The position numbers and the translations under genes were made by a program. Positions 47,107 through 56,903 of a DNA stretch of 64,000 nt are shown piece after piece. Position 1 is the first letter of the stretch. Each line of letters opens with the position of its first letter. This DNA comes from Adiantum capillus-veneris (Eukaryota; Streptophyta; Polypodiopsida; Polypodiales; Pteridaceae). The notes under the pieces are model-generated. The model was not told the DNA's origin. It did no database searches and saw only the letters and a list, made by a program, of their open reading frames with translations. Location of the stretch: the NCBI GenBank assembly GCA_014529385.2, contig CM043966.1, forward strand, positions 96,408,587 through 96,472,586, written 5' to 3'.

Positions 47107-47388
47107 TTGCATATGGATGCTGAGGAGTTTGTAAAGCATTGTGATGCATGTCAGCGCACCAAGGTGCCGATAAAGAGAGATGAGATGCAACTACGGCCAA
47201 TGATGGGAGCAAGGGCATTTGCAAAATGGGGCATTGATTTTGTGGGGCCTATTTCACCCCCTGCATATCGCACCCATACCCAATATATCATTGTGGCTAG
47301 AGAGCTCCTGCCACCTAGAGCGAACGGGACTTCTAGCAGCTTCTATGACATGCACGACCACCTGACAGGCTCCAGACATGAGAGGTAG
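47107..47388 (+). pseudogene. gypsy-C integrase core, truncated
   Basis: It continues in phase from the previous frame: CDACQRTK, KWGIDFVGPISPP with the first catalytic Asp (about 47230-47265), then TQYIIVA. From about 47305 the sequence no longer resembles integrase. The second Asp, the Glu and the C-terminal domain are missing, replaced by non-coding repeat DNA. The junction is therefore a deletion or template switch. Confidence 0.85.
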
Positions 47389-48200
47389 GCTCACCACCTT
47401 GAGCTTTTCGCGCATGTTTGTTGTTTTGTCACGAAAACTAGCGTAGGGTTCACATAGAAAGCGAGCGGTAGAGACCTACGGGTAGAAGTGACCACCTAAT
47501 GGCTAACCCAAAAGCAATGAGACTTCATTAGAGGCTTACCCTAGCATAGGAGACCACTTTTGGATGACCAAAGGCAGTAGAAAACCATTGGGAAAAACCC
47601 TAATTCCTAGAGCCCCGCAAGAGGCCACCAAATGGAAAATCGGTGGAAAGGCGCCCAAATGCTACGAAAACTCATGGGTAGGAGCATCTCGACATGCTCG
47701 ACAAGTCTATATAGCCCACATGGCCGTATGGTAACCCGAAGCGGCACTAAACTTCAAAAACGGCATCAGACACACAAAGCGTCAAATAGCTCTCGCGGCC
47801 AAACCGCATGTCCATTTGCCACCAAACTTCACGAGCGGCTTTCCTAGACCATCAACAACCAAGTCCTATGGTGGTAGACCACCACAAGTCATCGAAAACA
47901 TGGAAACGCAACCACGGATGCTTCCAGAGCGACAAATTTCCAAACGGAGCTCCGATGAAGCCAAAGTCGACAAAAACCATATGGCAAGGATTCCCAAGGG
48001 ACCGTGAAGCTATGGAGACCAACATCAAGAAATTTCATCACCGAAAAGCGCTCCAAGAGTCAAAAAACGGCTCGGAGGCTCTAAAATCCACACAGGGAGT
48101 TTCTTTCTATCAATTTGACTTTTTTGTTGAAATAATGCTTAAAAGGGACTCAGGGGGGCTCGGGGTAGGCACCAATAGTACTTCCAATGCAAATTTCATC
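47389..48200 (+). other. gypsy-C post-integrase segment, no gene supported
   Basis: Overlapping short frames (47632-47847, 47808-48281) have no recognisable domain or repeatable motif. I treat this as untranslated element sequence leading into palindrome cluster 2. Confidence 0.45.
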
Positions 48201-48206
48201 AGGAGA

Positions 48207-49053
48207 CATCCTATGTGTAGGATGTCTCAAGGCCAAATCTGGGCACCAAACCTAACATTTCTCATCACACACAGCTTCTAAATAGCTTGTATATGCTAGC
48301 CACCAAGTTTCATCACATTTGGACAAAAATGGACCTTATGTGCACGAAAAAACGCAAAGTCAGAGCATAGAGGCAATAATGAGCCATAGACCTACCAAAA
48401 CTTGTCCAAATCAAATGAAACTTGCACAATACACTCATGAGCACATTGCCAAGCTATCTGTGTGGTCAAATGTAAAAAATGATGAAATAGACATCCTACG
48501 CGTAGGATGTCTAAATGACCAAATGGACCCCCGACTGACATTTTTCAGTTCCAGATCTCTTTATGACACTTTCATAAGCCCATATATCAAGTTTCAAGCC
48601 ATTCCCTTCACATTTGGCCCCCAACTCCTCTAAGATGCACTTTTTGAGCCCAAAAACACTACACATGCTCTTACCAACACCAATTCTTGTCCAAATCAAA
48701 ATCCAAGAGCAAGGCCATGTTCCACATGCCAAGAGCTACCCAAACAAATCTCAAACCATTTTGATGAAAAAGACATCCTACGCGTAGGATGTCTCCAGCA
48801 TGATTTTGACCTACTGTGCAAGAGATGACATCATGGGAGCCATTAACATGGTGCAAGAAGCTCATATATCAATTTGTGAGCCTAACATGATCCAACCAAT
48901 TTGTGAGCCTAAAGCGTGAATCTTCCCAGAAATGCACTTTTTGATGCCCAAACCCAATTCCAATCACATAGCCATGTTGCACACAGGCCAAGGGCCACCA
49001 GCCTGCCAAGTTTCACCAAAAATTGATGAAATAGACATCCTATGCGTAGGATG
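48207..49053 (+). repeat. Palindrome cluster 2 in gypsy-C (4 copies, about 280-bp spacing)
   Basis: Cores at 48207-48224 (CATCCTATGTGTAGGATG), 48492-48509 and 48774-48791 (both CATCCTACGCGTAGGATG) and 49036-49053 (CATCCTATGCGTAGGATG). The copy at 48488-48513 is a perfect 26-bp palindrome. Spacings are 285, 282 and 262 bp. Related phrases precede several copies (TTGATGAAA, GATGAAATAG, CTTGTCCAAATCAAA), so this is a degenerate tandem array with one palindrome per unit. It ends 170 bp before the coiled-coil ORF. Confidence 0.9.
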
Positions 49054-49222
49054 TCTAAATGATAAATTTTGGCCAAAATGATACTGTGAGTACATGTACA
49101 GTTTCCCTAGCTCCTTTTAAGTTTTATTTTCAATTTTCAAAGTCATTTGGATAGTTCAAACTCAGTTTCTTAGCTAATATGGAAAAAACGCTAACTTCGG
49201 ACTACTGAGTGCAACAGGATCC

Positions 49223-50041
49223 ATGGCAGCCGCAAAATCACCGGCAAAGAAGAAGAGAATGGCAATAAAAGACTATTTAGAAGAAGTAGAGCCATTTCTC
49301 ATCCCAGAAGGAACCCTAAAGCCAACCAGCACATGGATTCAGGATGATTTGCTAGAGTCCAATGACTTGAAGATCTACCAAGGCGTGTTCAAAGATCCTG
49401 GAGGAAATGCAGTAGAGCTACCCATGATATCACGGGATCTCAATGAGTTTGTCAGAAGCAAGATGGGAGATTACCTAGAGAAGATAGATATCCATAACTA
49501 CTTTGAAGCTTTGCCAGCGGGGATTGACATCAAAAGAGTGTGGGAATTTGTAACCACTATCAAAGAAGATGGAGTGGCCAGAGTCACTGATCTGCAAGGC
49601 AAGCCGGATACCATGATTGTCATCACAGAGAGGGTGGTGGCAGCCCCACTAGAAATCTCCAACAAAGGAGATAGTGTGACAAAAAGGAGAGACGAAGTCA
49701 AGGTGTACTCCAAAAAGAAGAACAACTACACTTTTGAAGATATTGCAAACCCTAAAGTGGCTATCATGAGCCAACTCTACAACAAGTACTTCCACATGTG
49801 TACAAAACAGCCACATAAGTACAGAATGCAGCCTAGAGCCATTGCTACCACCTTCACCTGGGCAATGCAGAAGAGCAAGCCAAAGGTGATAAATTATGCT
49901 GCTTACATCCATGACAACTTGGTGAAGACGGGCAACAAAAATCCCACCTACATTGTGTCAGGTGAGCTAATAACAAAAGTGATTTATGGAGCACTACATG
50001 CCAAGAGAAATTGGCCAGAATCTCCTTCACAGAATGATTGA
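49223..50041 (+). pseudogene. gypsy-C extra ORF, N-terminal part
   Basis: A 272-codon open frame from ATG (MAAAKSPAKKKRMAIKDYLE), ending in TGA. Residues 1-12 are basic. The body looks folded: DLNEFVRSKMGDYLEKIDIH, RVWEFVTTIKEDGVARV, then MIVITERVVAAPLEI and HKYRMQPRAIATTFTWAMQ. I recognise no family with confidence. The order 'F-x-x-TI ... GK-x-D-x-M ... V-x-AAPLEI' loosely recalls the plant transposon-associated domain found in some Tat-like elements, but this is a guess. It lies where some large plant LTR elements carry an additional (env-like or accessory) ORF. Codon structure is good, suggesting recent selection or recent capture. Confidence 0.6.
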
Positions 50042-50100
50042 CTAAAGCTAAAGGAAGATAAGGAAGAAGAACCGCCCAAAGCATCAGAGTAGCCACACGG

Positions 50101-50724
50101 TTGAAGCGCTGGTTAGAGACCGTGCTAGAAGAGCCGCCAGAGCCGAAGAAAGGAAAGAAAGAAATTTTACAAGTGCCGATCAAAGAGACCAAGTCACAGA
50201 AAGCGACGCGGCTAGAAAGATTAATGGAAAGCTTCAGATCCGAAAGAGCACTCCAGGGAGATTTGAACGAGCTGTGGAAGCCATCACTAGAAGCCATGTC
50301 GGGATCGTCTCGAAGGGTGCATCGAGATAGGTTTGAAGACTACATCAAAAACTTCGAGATCCTAGATGCTACGACAGAGAATATCCCTAATATCCCATTT
50401 ACAGAAGAAGAAGTGGATGAAGTACGACGGCAGCTGCTGGAAGAGCAGGAAGGCCAAGAAAGGGAGATAAAGACCAAGGCGGACCGGGACTTCAAGAAGA
50501 AGCCAGCAACTTCACCATCAAGCCCGGAATCCAACCCACCGCCATCACCACCTCCTCTTAGCCCTCCACAAACCCAACGAAAGGAGGAGCTGGACACATC
50601 TGATGATCAAGAAGACTCTAAGCAAGAGAAGACCAAAGGGAAGAGCACAAAGAAGAAGCTAAGCCCAAAGATCAGGAGCCAGATCCAGAGGAAAGAAATT
50701 TTAGCACATTTCTTGATCTACTAG
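50101..50724 (+). pseudogene. gypsy-C extra ORF, middle part
   Basis: It is in a different phase from the previous frame and has no clear ATG start, so it is probably the same protein after an indel near 50041-50100. It is highly charged (RLERLMESFRSERALQGDL, FTEEEVDEVRRQLLEEQEGQ), then a Pro/Ser-rich hinge (SPESNPPPSPPPLSPP) and a Lys-rich end. Near 50650 the more protein-like phase switches to the next frame (STFLDLLAAGYSREEAAM). Confidence 0.55.
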
Positions 50725-50753
50725 CTGCGGGTTATTCACGAGAAGAGGCAGCT

Positions 50754-52544
50754 ATGGTAGCATTTGAGCTGGCAAGCACAAGGCCCAAAGAACAGATGCA
50801 GAGCCTTCGGTTAGTAGAACTGAAAGATATGGCCAATGATACACTGGACCTACAGCCACCGACCAATGACTGGGATGTGGTGATGCACAAGCTAACCGGG
50901 CTCAGAGCAAAATCATTGGCCTCGGAGAATGAGATTGCTAATCTCAAAACCACTGAAGTTCAGATCAAGGATGAAGTAGACACACTACAAAAACAAAGCC
51001 AAGAGCATATAGAGAAACAAACAAAGCTGCAAGCGAGTCTGGCCACGGCATTACAAAGATTCCAGGAGATGGAACGAGAAAATCAGGCAGTAGATCAAAG
51101 ACTTCAAAGATATGAAGAAGAATACAGGAAAATTAGCAAGTCATTGAGAGATGCAAAGAGGGAAAGGGACAAACTAACCCTACAACTTGTTGAAGAATTC
51201 AAGGAGGTGGAAGCCCTGAGGAATGCCAAAGAGAAGACAAAGATAGAGAATGAAGCGAGCTAGGATGAGGTCATCGAGCTAAAAGACCAAATGAAAGTAA
51301 AAGATCAAACAATCCAAAGGCTACGAGCATCTCCAGCCAGAGTCAGAGCTGCTAGCTCGACTGGCACCACTTCAGAGAATGAGCTTCATGAAGAACAAAT
51401 GAAGGAGCTCCAAAAGGAGTTGACATTAGAGAAAAGGCAAAGGCTGATGCTGGCCGAGGGGTCATTGGTCATGAAAAACCGCCTAGAAGAAGAAAATCAG
51501 GCCACGAAGAATGAGCTAGAAGCCATTAAGAGAAAGCTTGAGGATGCAGAAAAGATAAATGCAGATCTAAACGACCTCCTAGTACACATGGGAGAGCAAG
51601 CGGAAGAGGAAAAGAAAACACTTCAGAAGCAGATAGAAGAGCTGAGAGGTCAGCAGCAAACGAAAGAGCAACAGTTTAGCACCGGGCCAGCAGCCATGGA
51701 GGGAATTGACATAGAAAATGTGTCAGATCCCATGGACACCAATTTTCAAGAGGACATCCTGGTACGACCCTCACAAGCGCCACAAGATTTGACACAAGAA
51801 GAAGAAGAGAAGCTGCAAAAGGCCATAGAAGCGGCAGTCAAAGACACAGCCATAGAAGCATTGGAGTGGGAGCAGAGAGTGTTCAAATCAATGACTATTC
51901 AGAAGATAGATGCCAGTAACCTTCGGCGTGAATGGCTACAGCCCTCTCTCCCATATCCACTGCTAAAATATGAAGCTGCCACAATCAACAAACGAATAAA
52001 AGAGGATCCAACAGTGCCATTGTACACAGTAGATATCTCCAAACCTGAAGGAGTCAAGCTGATAGTGGACTCTCAGCCCAGGTGCAGAAAGGCATGGCTG
52101 AAAAAGTATCCTCAATATCTAATCCATCTAGTAGAGGCACCTAAAGTGATCAGAGATAACCTCAGTTTCTGTCCTCTACCAAGGATGAGGACGTGGAAAG
52201 CCCATGAGCTACTGCAGAGAAACCAACCCACTTGGCTAAATTACCCGAAGTTGCCAGGCTCGAAGGCAGGCGAGAGAATAAGTGAGCAATACATGGTGAA
52301 AACCCTAACGGGCGCCATCAAATTGTTCACTGGCTCGCCTGACCTATCTTGCATCATGATGAGAAAGATTTGTGAAACCCTTTTGGCCGTCTTCGAAACA
52401 TTCAAACCAGGCCAGGCGACAGACAGTATCTTCTTCTTTCAAGATACATACAGATGTGCATACGATCTATCTGATCAGCCTTCTCACAAGGTGATACATG
52501 CATTGTATCAAAGGATTATGTTTTTGCCATCTTATCATCTCTAG
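50754..52544 (+). pseudogene. gypsy-C extra ORF, coiled-coil and C-terminal domain
   Basis: One phase with a single TAG at 51261-51263. From 50900 to about 51690 it is a long coiled coil rich in Glu/Lys/Gln heptads (LQKQSQEHIEKQTKLQASL, then ELQKELTLEKRQRLMLAEG and KKTLQKQIEELRGQQQ). A folded-looking C-terminal part follows: NLRREWLQPSLPYPLLKYEA, YPQYLIHLVEAPKVIRDNL, LNYPKLPGSKAGERISEQYM and CAYDLSDQPSHKVIHALYQR. Another in-frame segment continues after the TAG at 52542 (AFEEAFYTGFFTISTNIFGP). No transmembrane run or signal peptide is evident, so it is not env-like in the usual sense. Function unknown; an RNA-, DNA- or particle-binding accessory protein is possible. Confidence 0.65.
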
Positions 52545-52705
52545 GCCTTTGAAGAAGCCTTCTACACCGGCTTCTTCACAATCAGCACAAACATATTTGG
52601 CCCGACGCTACTGGCTCAACATGTGAGATATGAGTCACTTCTCAAGATGGGAGACAGTCTACACTGAAGAAGCAGATCAACAGCCATGTCGGGGATGACA
52701 TGAAC

Positions 52706-52719
52706 AAGGAGGGGGGGAG
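52706..52719 (+). other. gypsy-C polypurine tract
   Basis: AAGGAGGGGGGGAG ends exactly where the TGTTAGTGG start of the 3' LTR begins. Confidence 0.9.
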
Positions 52720-52997
52720 TGTTAGTGGCTGGACACACCCTATGGAAAATGATCGCTCGACGGAATATTATTTTTTGTAATTATTCATTTATTGAGAAAA
52801 CCTGACATTTCACCTTTGTAAATATTGGGGCTTAAGAAGTTTCCAGATTGTATCCCATTTTTGACATTTAGATCGAGTAGATGGTTAAATTGGAACATCA
52901 TGGTTTGAGATTGTAAGGTATTTATACCACTTTTGACCTTAATGAAAGAGGACCTTTGTCATTTAAAAAAAGTGTTCTCTGTGAGTGTGCGTACTGT

Positions 52998-53063
<66 letters not shown>

Positions 53064-53694
53064 GAGTTTCATCTTGACGCTACGTGTGCACCGGTGGTCG
53101 GAATCAAGTGCGGAGAAGTGCAGCGTGTTGCCCCCGACGAGAGCTACGTGCCAATACCTACATTGCGGGCGTACGGTCTGGTTTTGCGAGCTCGACCTAC
53201 AAGCTTCATCTGGTGATTTGGTGAGCATACTTTGTCCATTTTCGCATTTCAACCTATCCACGCATTCGCATTGAGTAGAGCTACACATTAGGCACTTTAG
53301 TTTTCGAAAACGACGACCTGCAAATTTCGACCAGACATCCTACGTGATTTTTCACCAGGTGTTTAGGGTTGGGATTTTGGTTCATAGACCTTAGGGAGAG
53401 CGACCTATTGGTGATAGTAGGGTCTCCTTCAAGTTCTGTGGCATTTCGAGAACGTTTGATGGGTATTTGGCTCTTGGAAGCATTGTAGGAAATCTCCTCT
53501 TAAGCACTCCTGAAGGCTGTAGCTTAGACATTGGGTAGAGACCTCTGTAGGAATTAGTCGAGAGTCGGTCGAGTGTAGATTGACACCCTATGCTTGCTTC
53601 CACGCGCCTGCAGGTCGAGCTTCGTCCTTAGCTAACAAATCTTGTTAGGTGAGTTCTCGCTGTGCTGACGTCCGTCGCGGCGTATCCGCCAACA
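52720..53694 (+). repeat. gypsy-C 3' LTR (975 bp)
   Basis: It matches the 5' LTR throughout with scattered substitutions. The 45-bp length difference is explained almost entirely by a longer GA tract (53002-53060 versus 37211-37223). Half-palindrome AGACATCCTACGTGA at 53333-53347. Confidence 0.92.
53002..53060 (+). repeat. (GA)n microsatellite in gypsy-C 3' LTR
   Basis: 59 bp of uninterrupted GA, against 13 bp at the same place in the 5' LTR. Confidence 0.95.
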
Positions 53695-53699
53695 ACCAT

Positions 53700-55919
53700 A
53701 TATGCAAGCAGTGCTCAAAACGTATCTCGCAAGAAAAATGTTTGCAAAGATCTACGAAAAACCTGTGAAACCTATAACTGCACATGAGCATATGCAAAAA
53801 TCTACCTAAAACCTATGAAACCTATGACTGCATGTAATCTGTAGCCACATGAGCATATGCAACTCTCACTCCTATGAGAGTGGATATAGGAATACTAAAC
53901 TATGTCCAACTTGATAAAACATGTCAAAGAGGGAGTCCAAAATTGACCACTAAACCATCAAAAAATAAGACTGGAGATACGCATAAAACATGGCAAGAAT
54001 CTAAGAAAAATCTAGTAGAATTTTCAATGAAAACTGAGTTAAGACTAAAAAATCTCACCAAATCTACATAAAGCACCAATAGACACTCAATGTCTTAGTA
54101 GAAAAATCGGCATGTGGTATACATCAATTGCCAAAAGCATGGCAAAACAACTAACTCTAGAACAAGCAGCTCTATGGACCTATACATGTCCAAAAACACT
54201 TGTAAACCTATGATCGTGATATTGACGGGCTATACCTAGCTCAAGTTGTATCCACATATTCTTGCATAGCATGAAACTACACAAAGTCATGCTTAAAGCT
54301 CTCTAGAATGCCCCACACAATCATACATGAGTCCTACCTAGTGTGCCACATAATCTGCACTATAAAGAATGCACAACTTGTGAGAAAAAGGCATGGAGAC
54401 TAGCACACTACCTCATTGGTATGAAAGCTTGTCGATTGCAAACGAGATACAGAGTACAACCAGCCACACGTGGTCCAAAAAGCTATCCAAGAGTTAAGCG
54501 TGCTTGAGGGAAATCTTCTTTGGAATGGTTTGTCAAGGCTATATATGTTGAGAGCGGTGCCAAGCCAAAATAATGTTGAGATGAGCATCAAAAGCCAATA
54601 TCGAGAAGAAAACACTGCTAGAGGATGTCTAGCCGATGTTGGGGAATGCCCGGACTTACTCGCAACCTGTGTATGTGTGTGTGTGCACGTGCTGAGAGTG
54701 CACCCGCTCTCTCCTTTCTCTTTGCAACAAAAGGGAGTGCCAAATCTCTCTCTCTTTCTCCTTTTTTCTTCTTTCATGTCGATGAAGAGATGCCAAGGCT
54801 ATATTACCCTTGAAGCTGCGGCTACTCGCCTTCTCTAGAGAGTGTGAACACACCCTTAAAGAAAAAATGTTTAATTTTTTCTTGTCTTTGTTGAATTGAT
54901 CTGTTGGCAATTCTGCTTCTCTGTTGACTAACCCCAAGAGTGCAACATGTTGCTCTATTTGGTTTACAAAGCCCGCTCATTACCCTTTCTTCCTATGCTA
55001 AAAAAAAAATTGCAACTCTAGTGAGCTGCCCAAAATTGTCTCCTTCTACCTTCATCTGCTCTCGGTATCCAGTCTGTCTATCAATTCTCTGGTTAATTCA
55101 CTAAGCTTTGCCAATTTCAAGACTTGTATTGTTTCTTCAAAATTGTCGCGCTCACATCTTTGCTCTCAAACTCACAAGGCATTGCTACTCGTTTTAATTC
55201 AACTCATGAGCTCCAACTCACAAGCTGTAGACTTGAGAACCACACTAATTTGGTGCTACCCATAGTTCCACATGTTGCTTGCTTTGCTCGAGCTTGATTG
55301 TTTTCTTAACTGAAGGCTTTGGTAGTGTTGCTAAATTGCTTTGAAATGTATGTGTGTGAGTGTGTGTACAGAAGCACAAACAATCAATTTTCACTGACTT
55401 GCTTTGCTTTTGCTGCTCGATCTTCCTCAATTTTTTCATATTGCCTCTCGTAGGTGACTGCTCTGATCAGCAGTGTTAGTTGCTCCTTTTTTCTTCCAAG
55501 TCTTGGATTTCAAGCTTCTTGATATGGTGTAGATCTTGACTTGTAGTAATCCCTATTGCTTTCCAATGCTCTCTTGCAATTGCAAGCTCCAATGCTCAAC
55601 TTCCCACAAGCTCTTAAGTCTCAATGTTAAGCTACTCAATTGCTCTATGCTACCTACTTTAACTTCTCCCGACATGCAAATTTCTCTATTGCCAGATTCT
55701 TCACAAGGTTCCCTCCTCAGCAGAGGGGAGCTGCACATGCTACGTAAGCTTGCTTCCAAGTTTATGGCTCATGCTCCACAAAGATCCTGTACTATATTCT
55801 TACTTGAACTTGGGATTTGTTTTCGGGGTGGGTGGGTTTGGGGAAGGGCCTTGAGCTTGGCGACAATTGATCTCGCACGATAGAACTTGATCAGAGTGGA
55901 TTGACTGCATCGGGCGGAG
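53700..55919. other. Right flank of gypsy-C, no gene seen
   Basis: Begins with loosely repeated phrases (GCATATGCAAAAATCTAC and AAACCTATGAAACCTAT twice at 53725-53850). Short open frames such as 54400-54777 and 55536-55883 have no recognisable motif and overlap on both strands, so I do not call genes. A short (GT)n lies at about 54670-54685. Confidence 0.5.
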
Positions 55920-56380
55920 ATCCAGGTGGAGGATTGAGTTGTTTGTCGTAGATTGTATGCCTATAGATATAGAAAATTGTGGAGCTCTTTTATGCATATC
56001 TGAGCATCAAATATGATGCCATTGACCATGATTTTCATGATTGTGTAATGGTTGAGCGATCTCCCATTTTGTTGCTAGTTTGAAATGGCTTATGTTGACA
56101 TTTTACCTGAGTTTTTTTATTAGGTTACAGGGGAGACCGTGTCACATTTCTCCCATGACTTCTCATCATAGCCTTGATTTCTTGACATTCACTTATTGCA
56201 GTAGATATGTGTGATAATTCATAGTCAAAATGATGACTTCTAAGAGATGGCAGTCTCATAGTTTTTGATATATGAGTTGTTTGCAATGTGGTCGCATAAG
56301 GCACATTAGGCAGCGTTGTTTGAGACACATGAGGCAACATCACATAAGTATGATCTAATACTAGTTGAAAGTGCACTAGT
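55920..56380 (-). repeat. Dispersed repeat F, copy 2 (inverted)
   Basis: Read on the minus strand this resembles 36430-36900. Blocks CCTAATGTGCCTTATG, AGAAGTCATCATT, CACATATCTACTGC and CAATGGCATCA recur in the same order. An 83-codon minus frame covers it (56125-56376), but copy 1 has stops there and no family is recognised. Confidence 0.75.
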
Positions 56381-56507
56381 GTGAAAATGCATGTGTGTGT
56401 GGGGCGGTGTGGGAAAGGGAGGAATTTACAAGTGCTATGTGGGTGGAGAAAACCTCTAGAATGAGGGGCCCCTTATTCATTTGTATATGTATATAAATAA
56501 GGTAAGT

Positions 56508-56903
56508 GTATGGTCAGTGGGGGTGGGCAGCCGCCCGTACGTAGAGGCATGACACCTTTACCCAAACAACAATGGTTCTCTTACCATATAGATTAATGCT
56601 ATCTTTGAGATGCATGCTAGAACTTGTGCTGATATAGTCAATCACCATCAGATGGAGGGTAATAAGGATGGGGAGTATTTTACCAAACCGATGATTCCTA
56701 TGCATGTATGGTCAGTGGGGGTGGGCGGCCGCCCGTACGTAGAGGCATGACACCTTTACCCAAACAACAATGGTTCTCTTACCATATAGATTAATGCTAT
56801 CTTTGTGATGCATGCTAAAACTTGTGCTGATATAGTCAATCACCATCAGATGGAGGGTAATAAGGATGGGGAGTATTTTACCAAACCAATGATTCCTATG
56901 CAT
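56508..56903. repeat. 198-bp tandem duplication
   Basis: Units 56508-56705 and 56706-56903 differ at only a few positions (for example TTTGAGATGC/TTTGTGATGC and ACCGATG/ACCAATG). The length is a multiple of three, so a reading frame passes through both. Confidence 0.95.

Larger units (their letters stand above)
36928..53694 (+). mobile_element. gypsy-C: 16.8-kb Athila/Tat-like Ty3/gypsy element with extra 3' ORF
   Basis: TGTTAG...CCAACA ends are flanked by a perfect 5-bp duplication ACCAT (36923-36927, 53695-53699). In order it holds the 5' LTR, primer site, a leader with palindromes, gag, protease, RT, RNase H, two HHCC modules, a truncated integrase core, a palindrome-bearing repeat block, a coiled-coil ORF, a polypurine tract and the 3' LTR. 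The RT sequence (FAWSYKDLKGVDPSI, LDGFSGYNQ) and the TGGCGCC primer site fit the Athila/Tat group. It cannot be autonomous: the RT catalytic motif and most of the integrase are deleted and many stops are present. Confidence 0.92.

Noticed and set aside
38834-48865. Minus-strand frames containing DILRVGCL (38834-39040, 48511-48865)
   Set aside because: The motif is the palindrome read as protein and appears equally on both strands; not coding.
38387-49053. CRISPR-like array formed by the repeated palindromes
   Set aside because: Repeats are 125-443 bp apart, degenerate, split in two clusters and lie in a plant retrotransposon; no Cas gene exists. They are element-internal repeats.
49223-52544. 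Envelope-like protein in gypsy-C
   Set aside because: No signal peptide or transmembrane segment is visible; the long charged coiled coil does not fit.
37554-53603. 70-codon minus-strand frame present at both 37554-37766 and 53391-53603
   Set aside because: Conserved only because the two copies are the LTRs of one element; it is antisense to the LTR transcript and has no domain.
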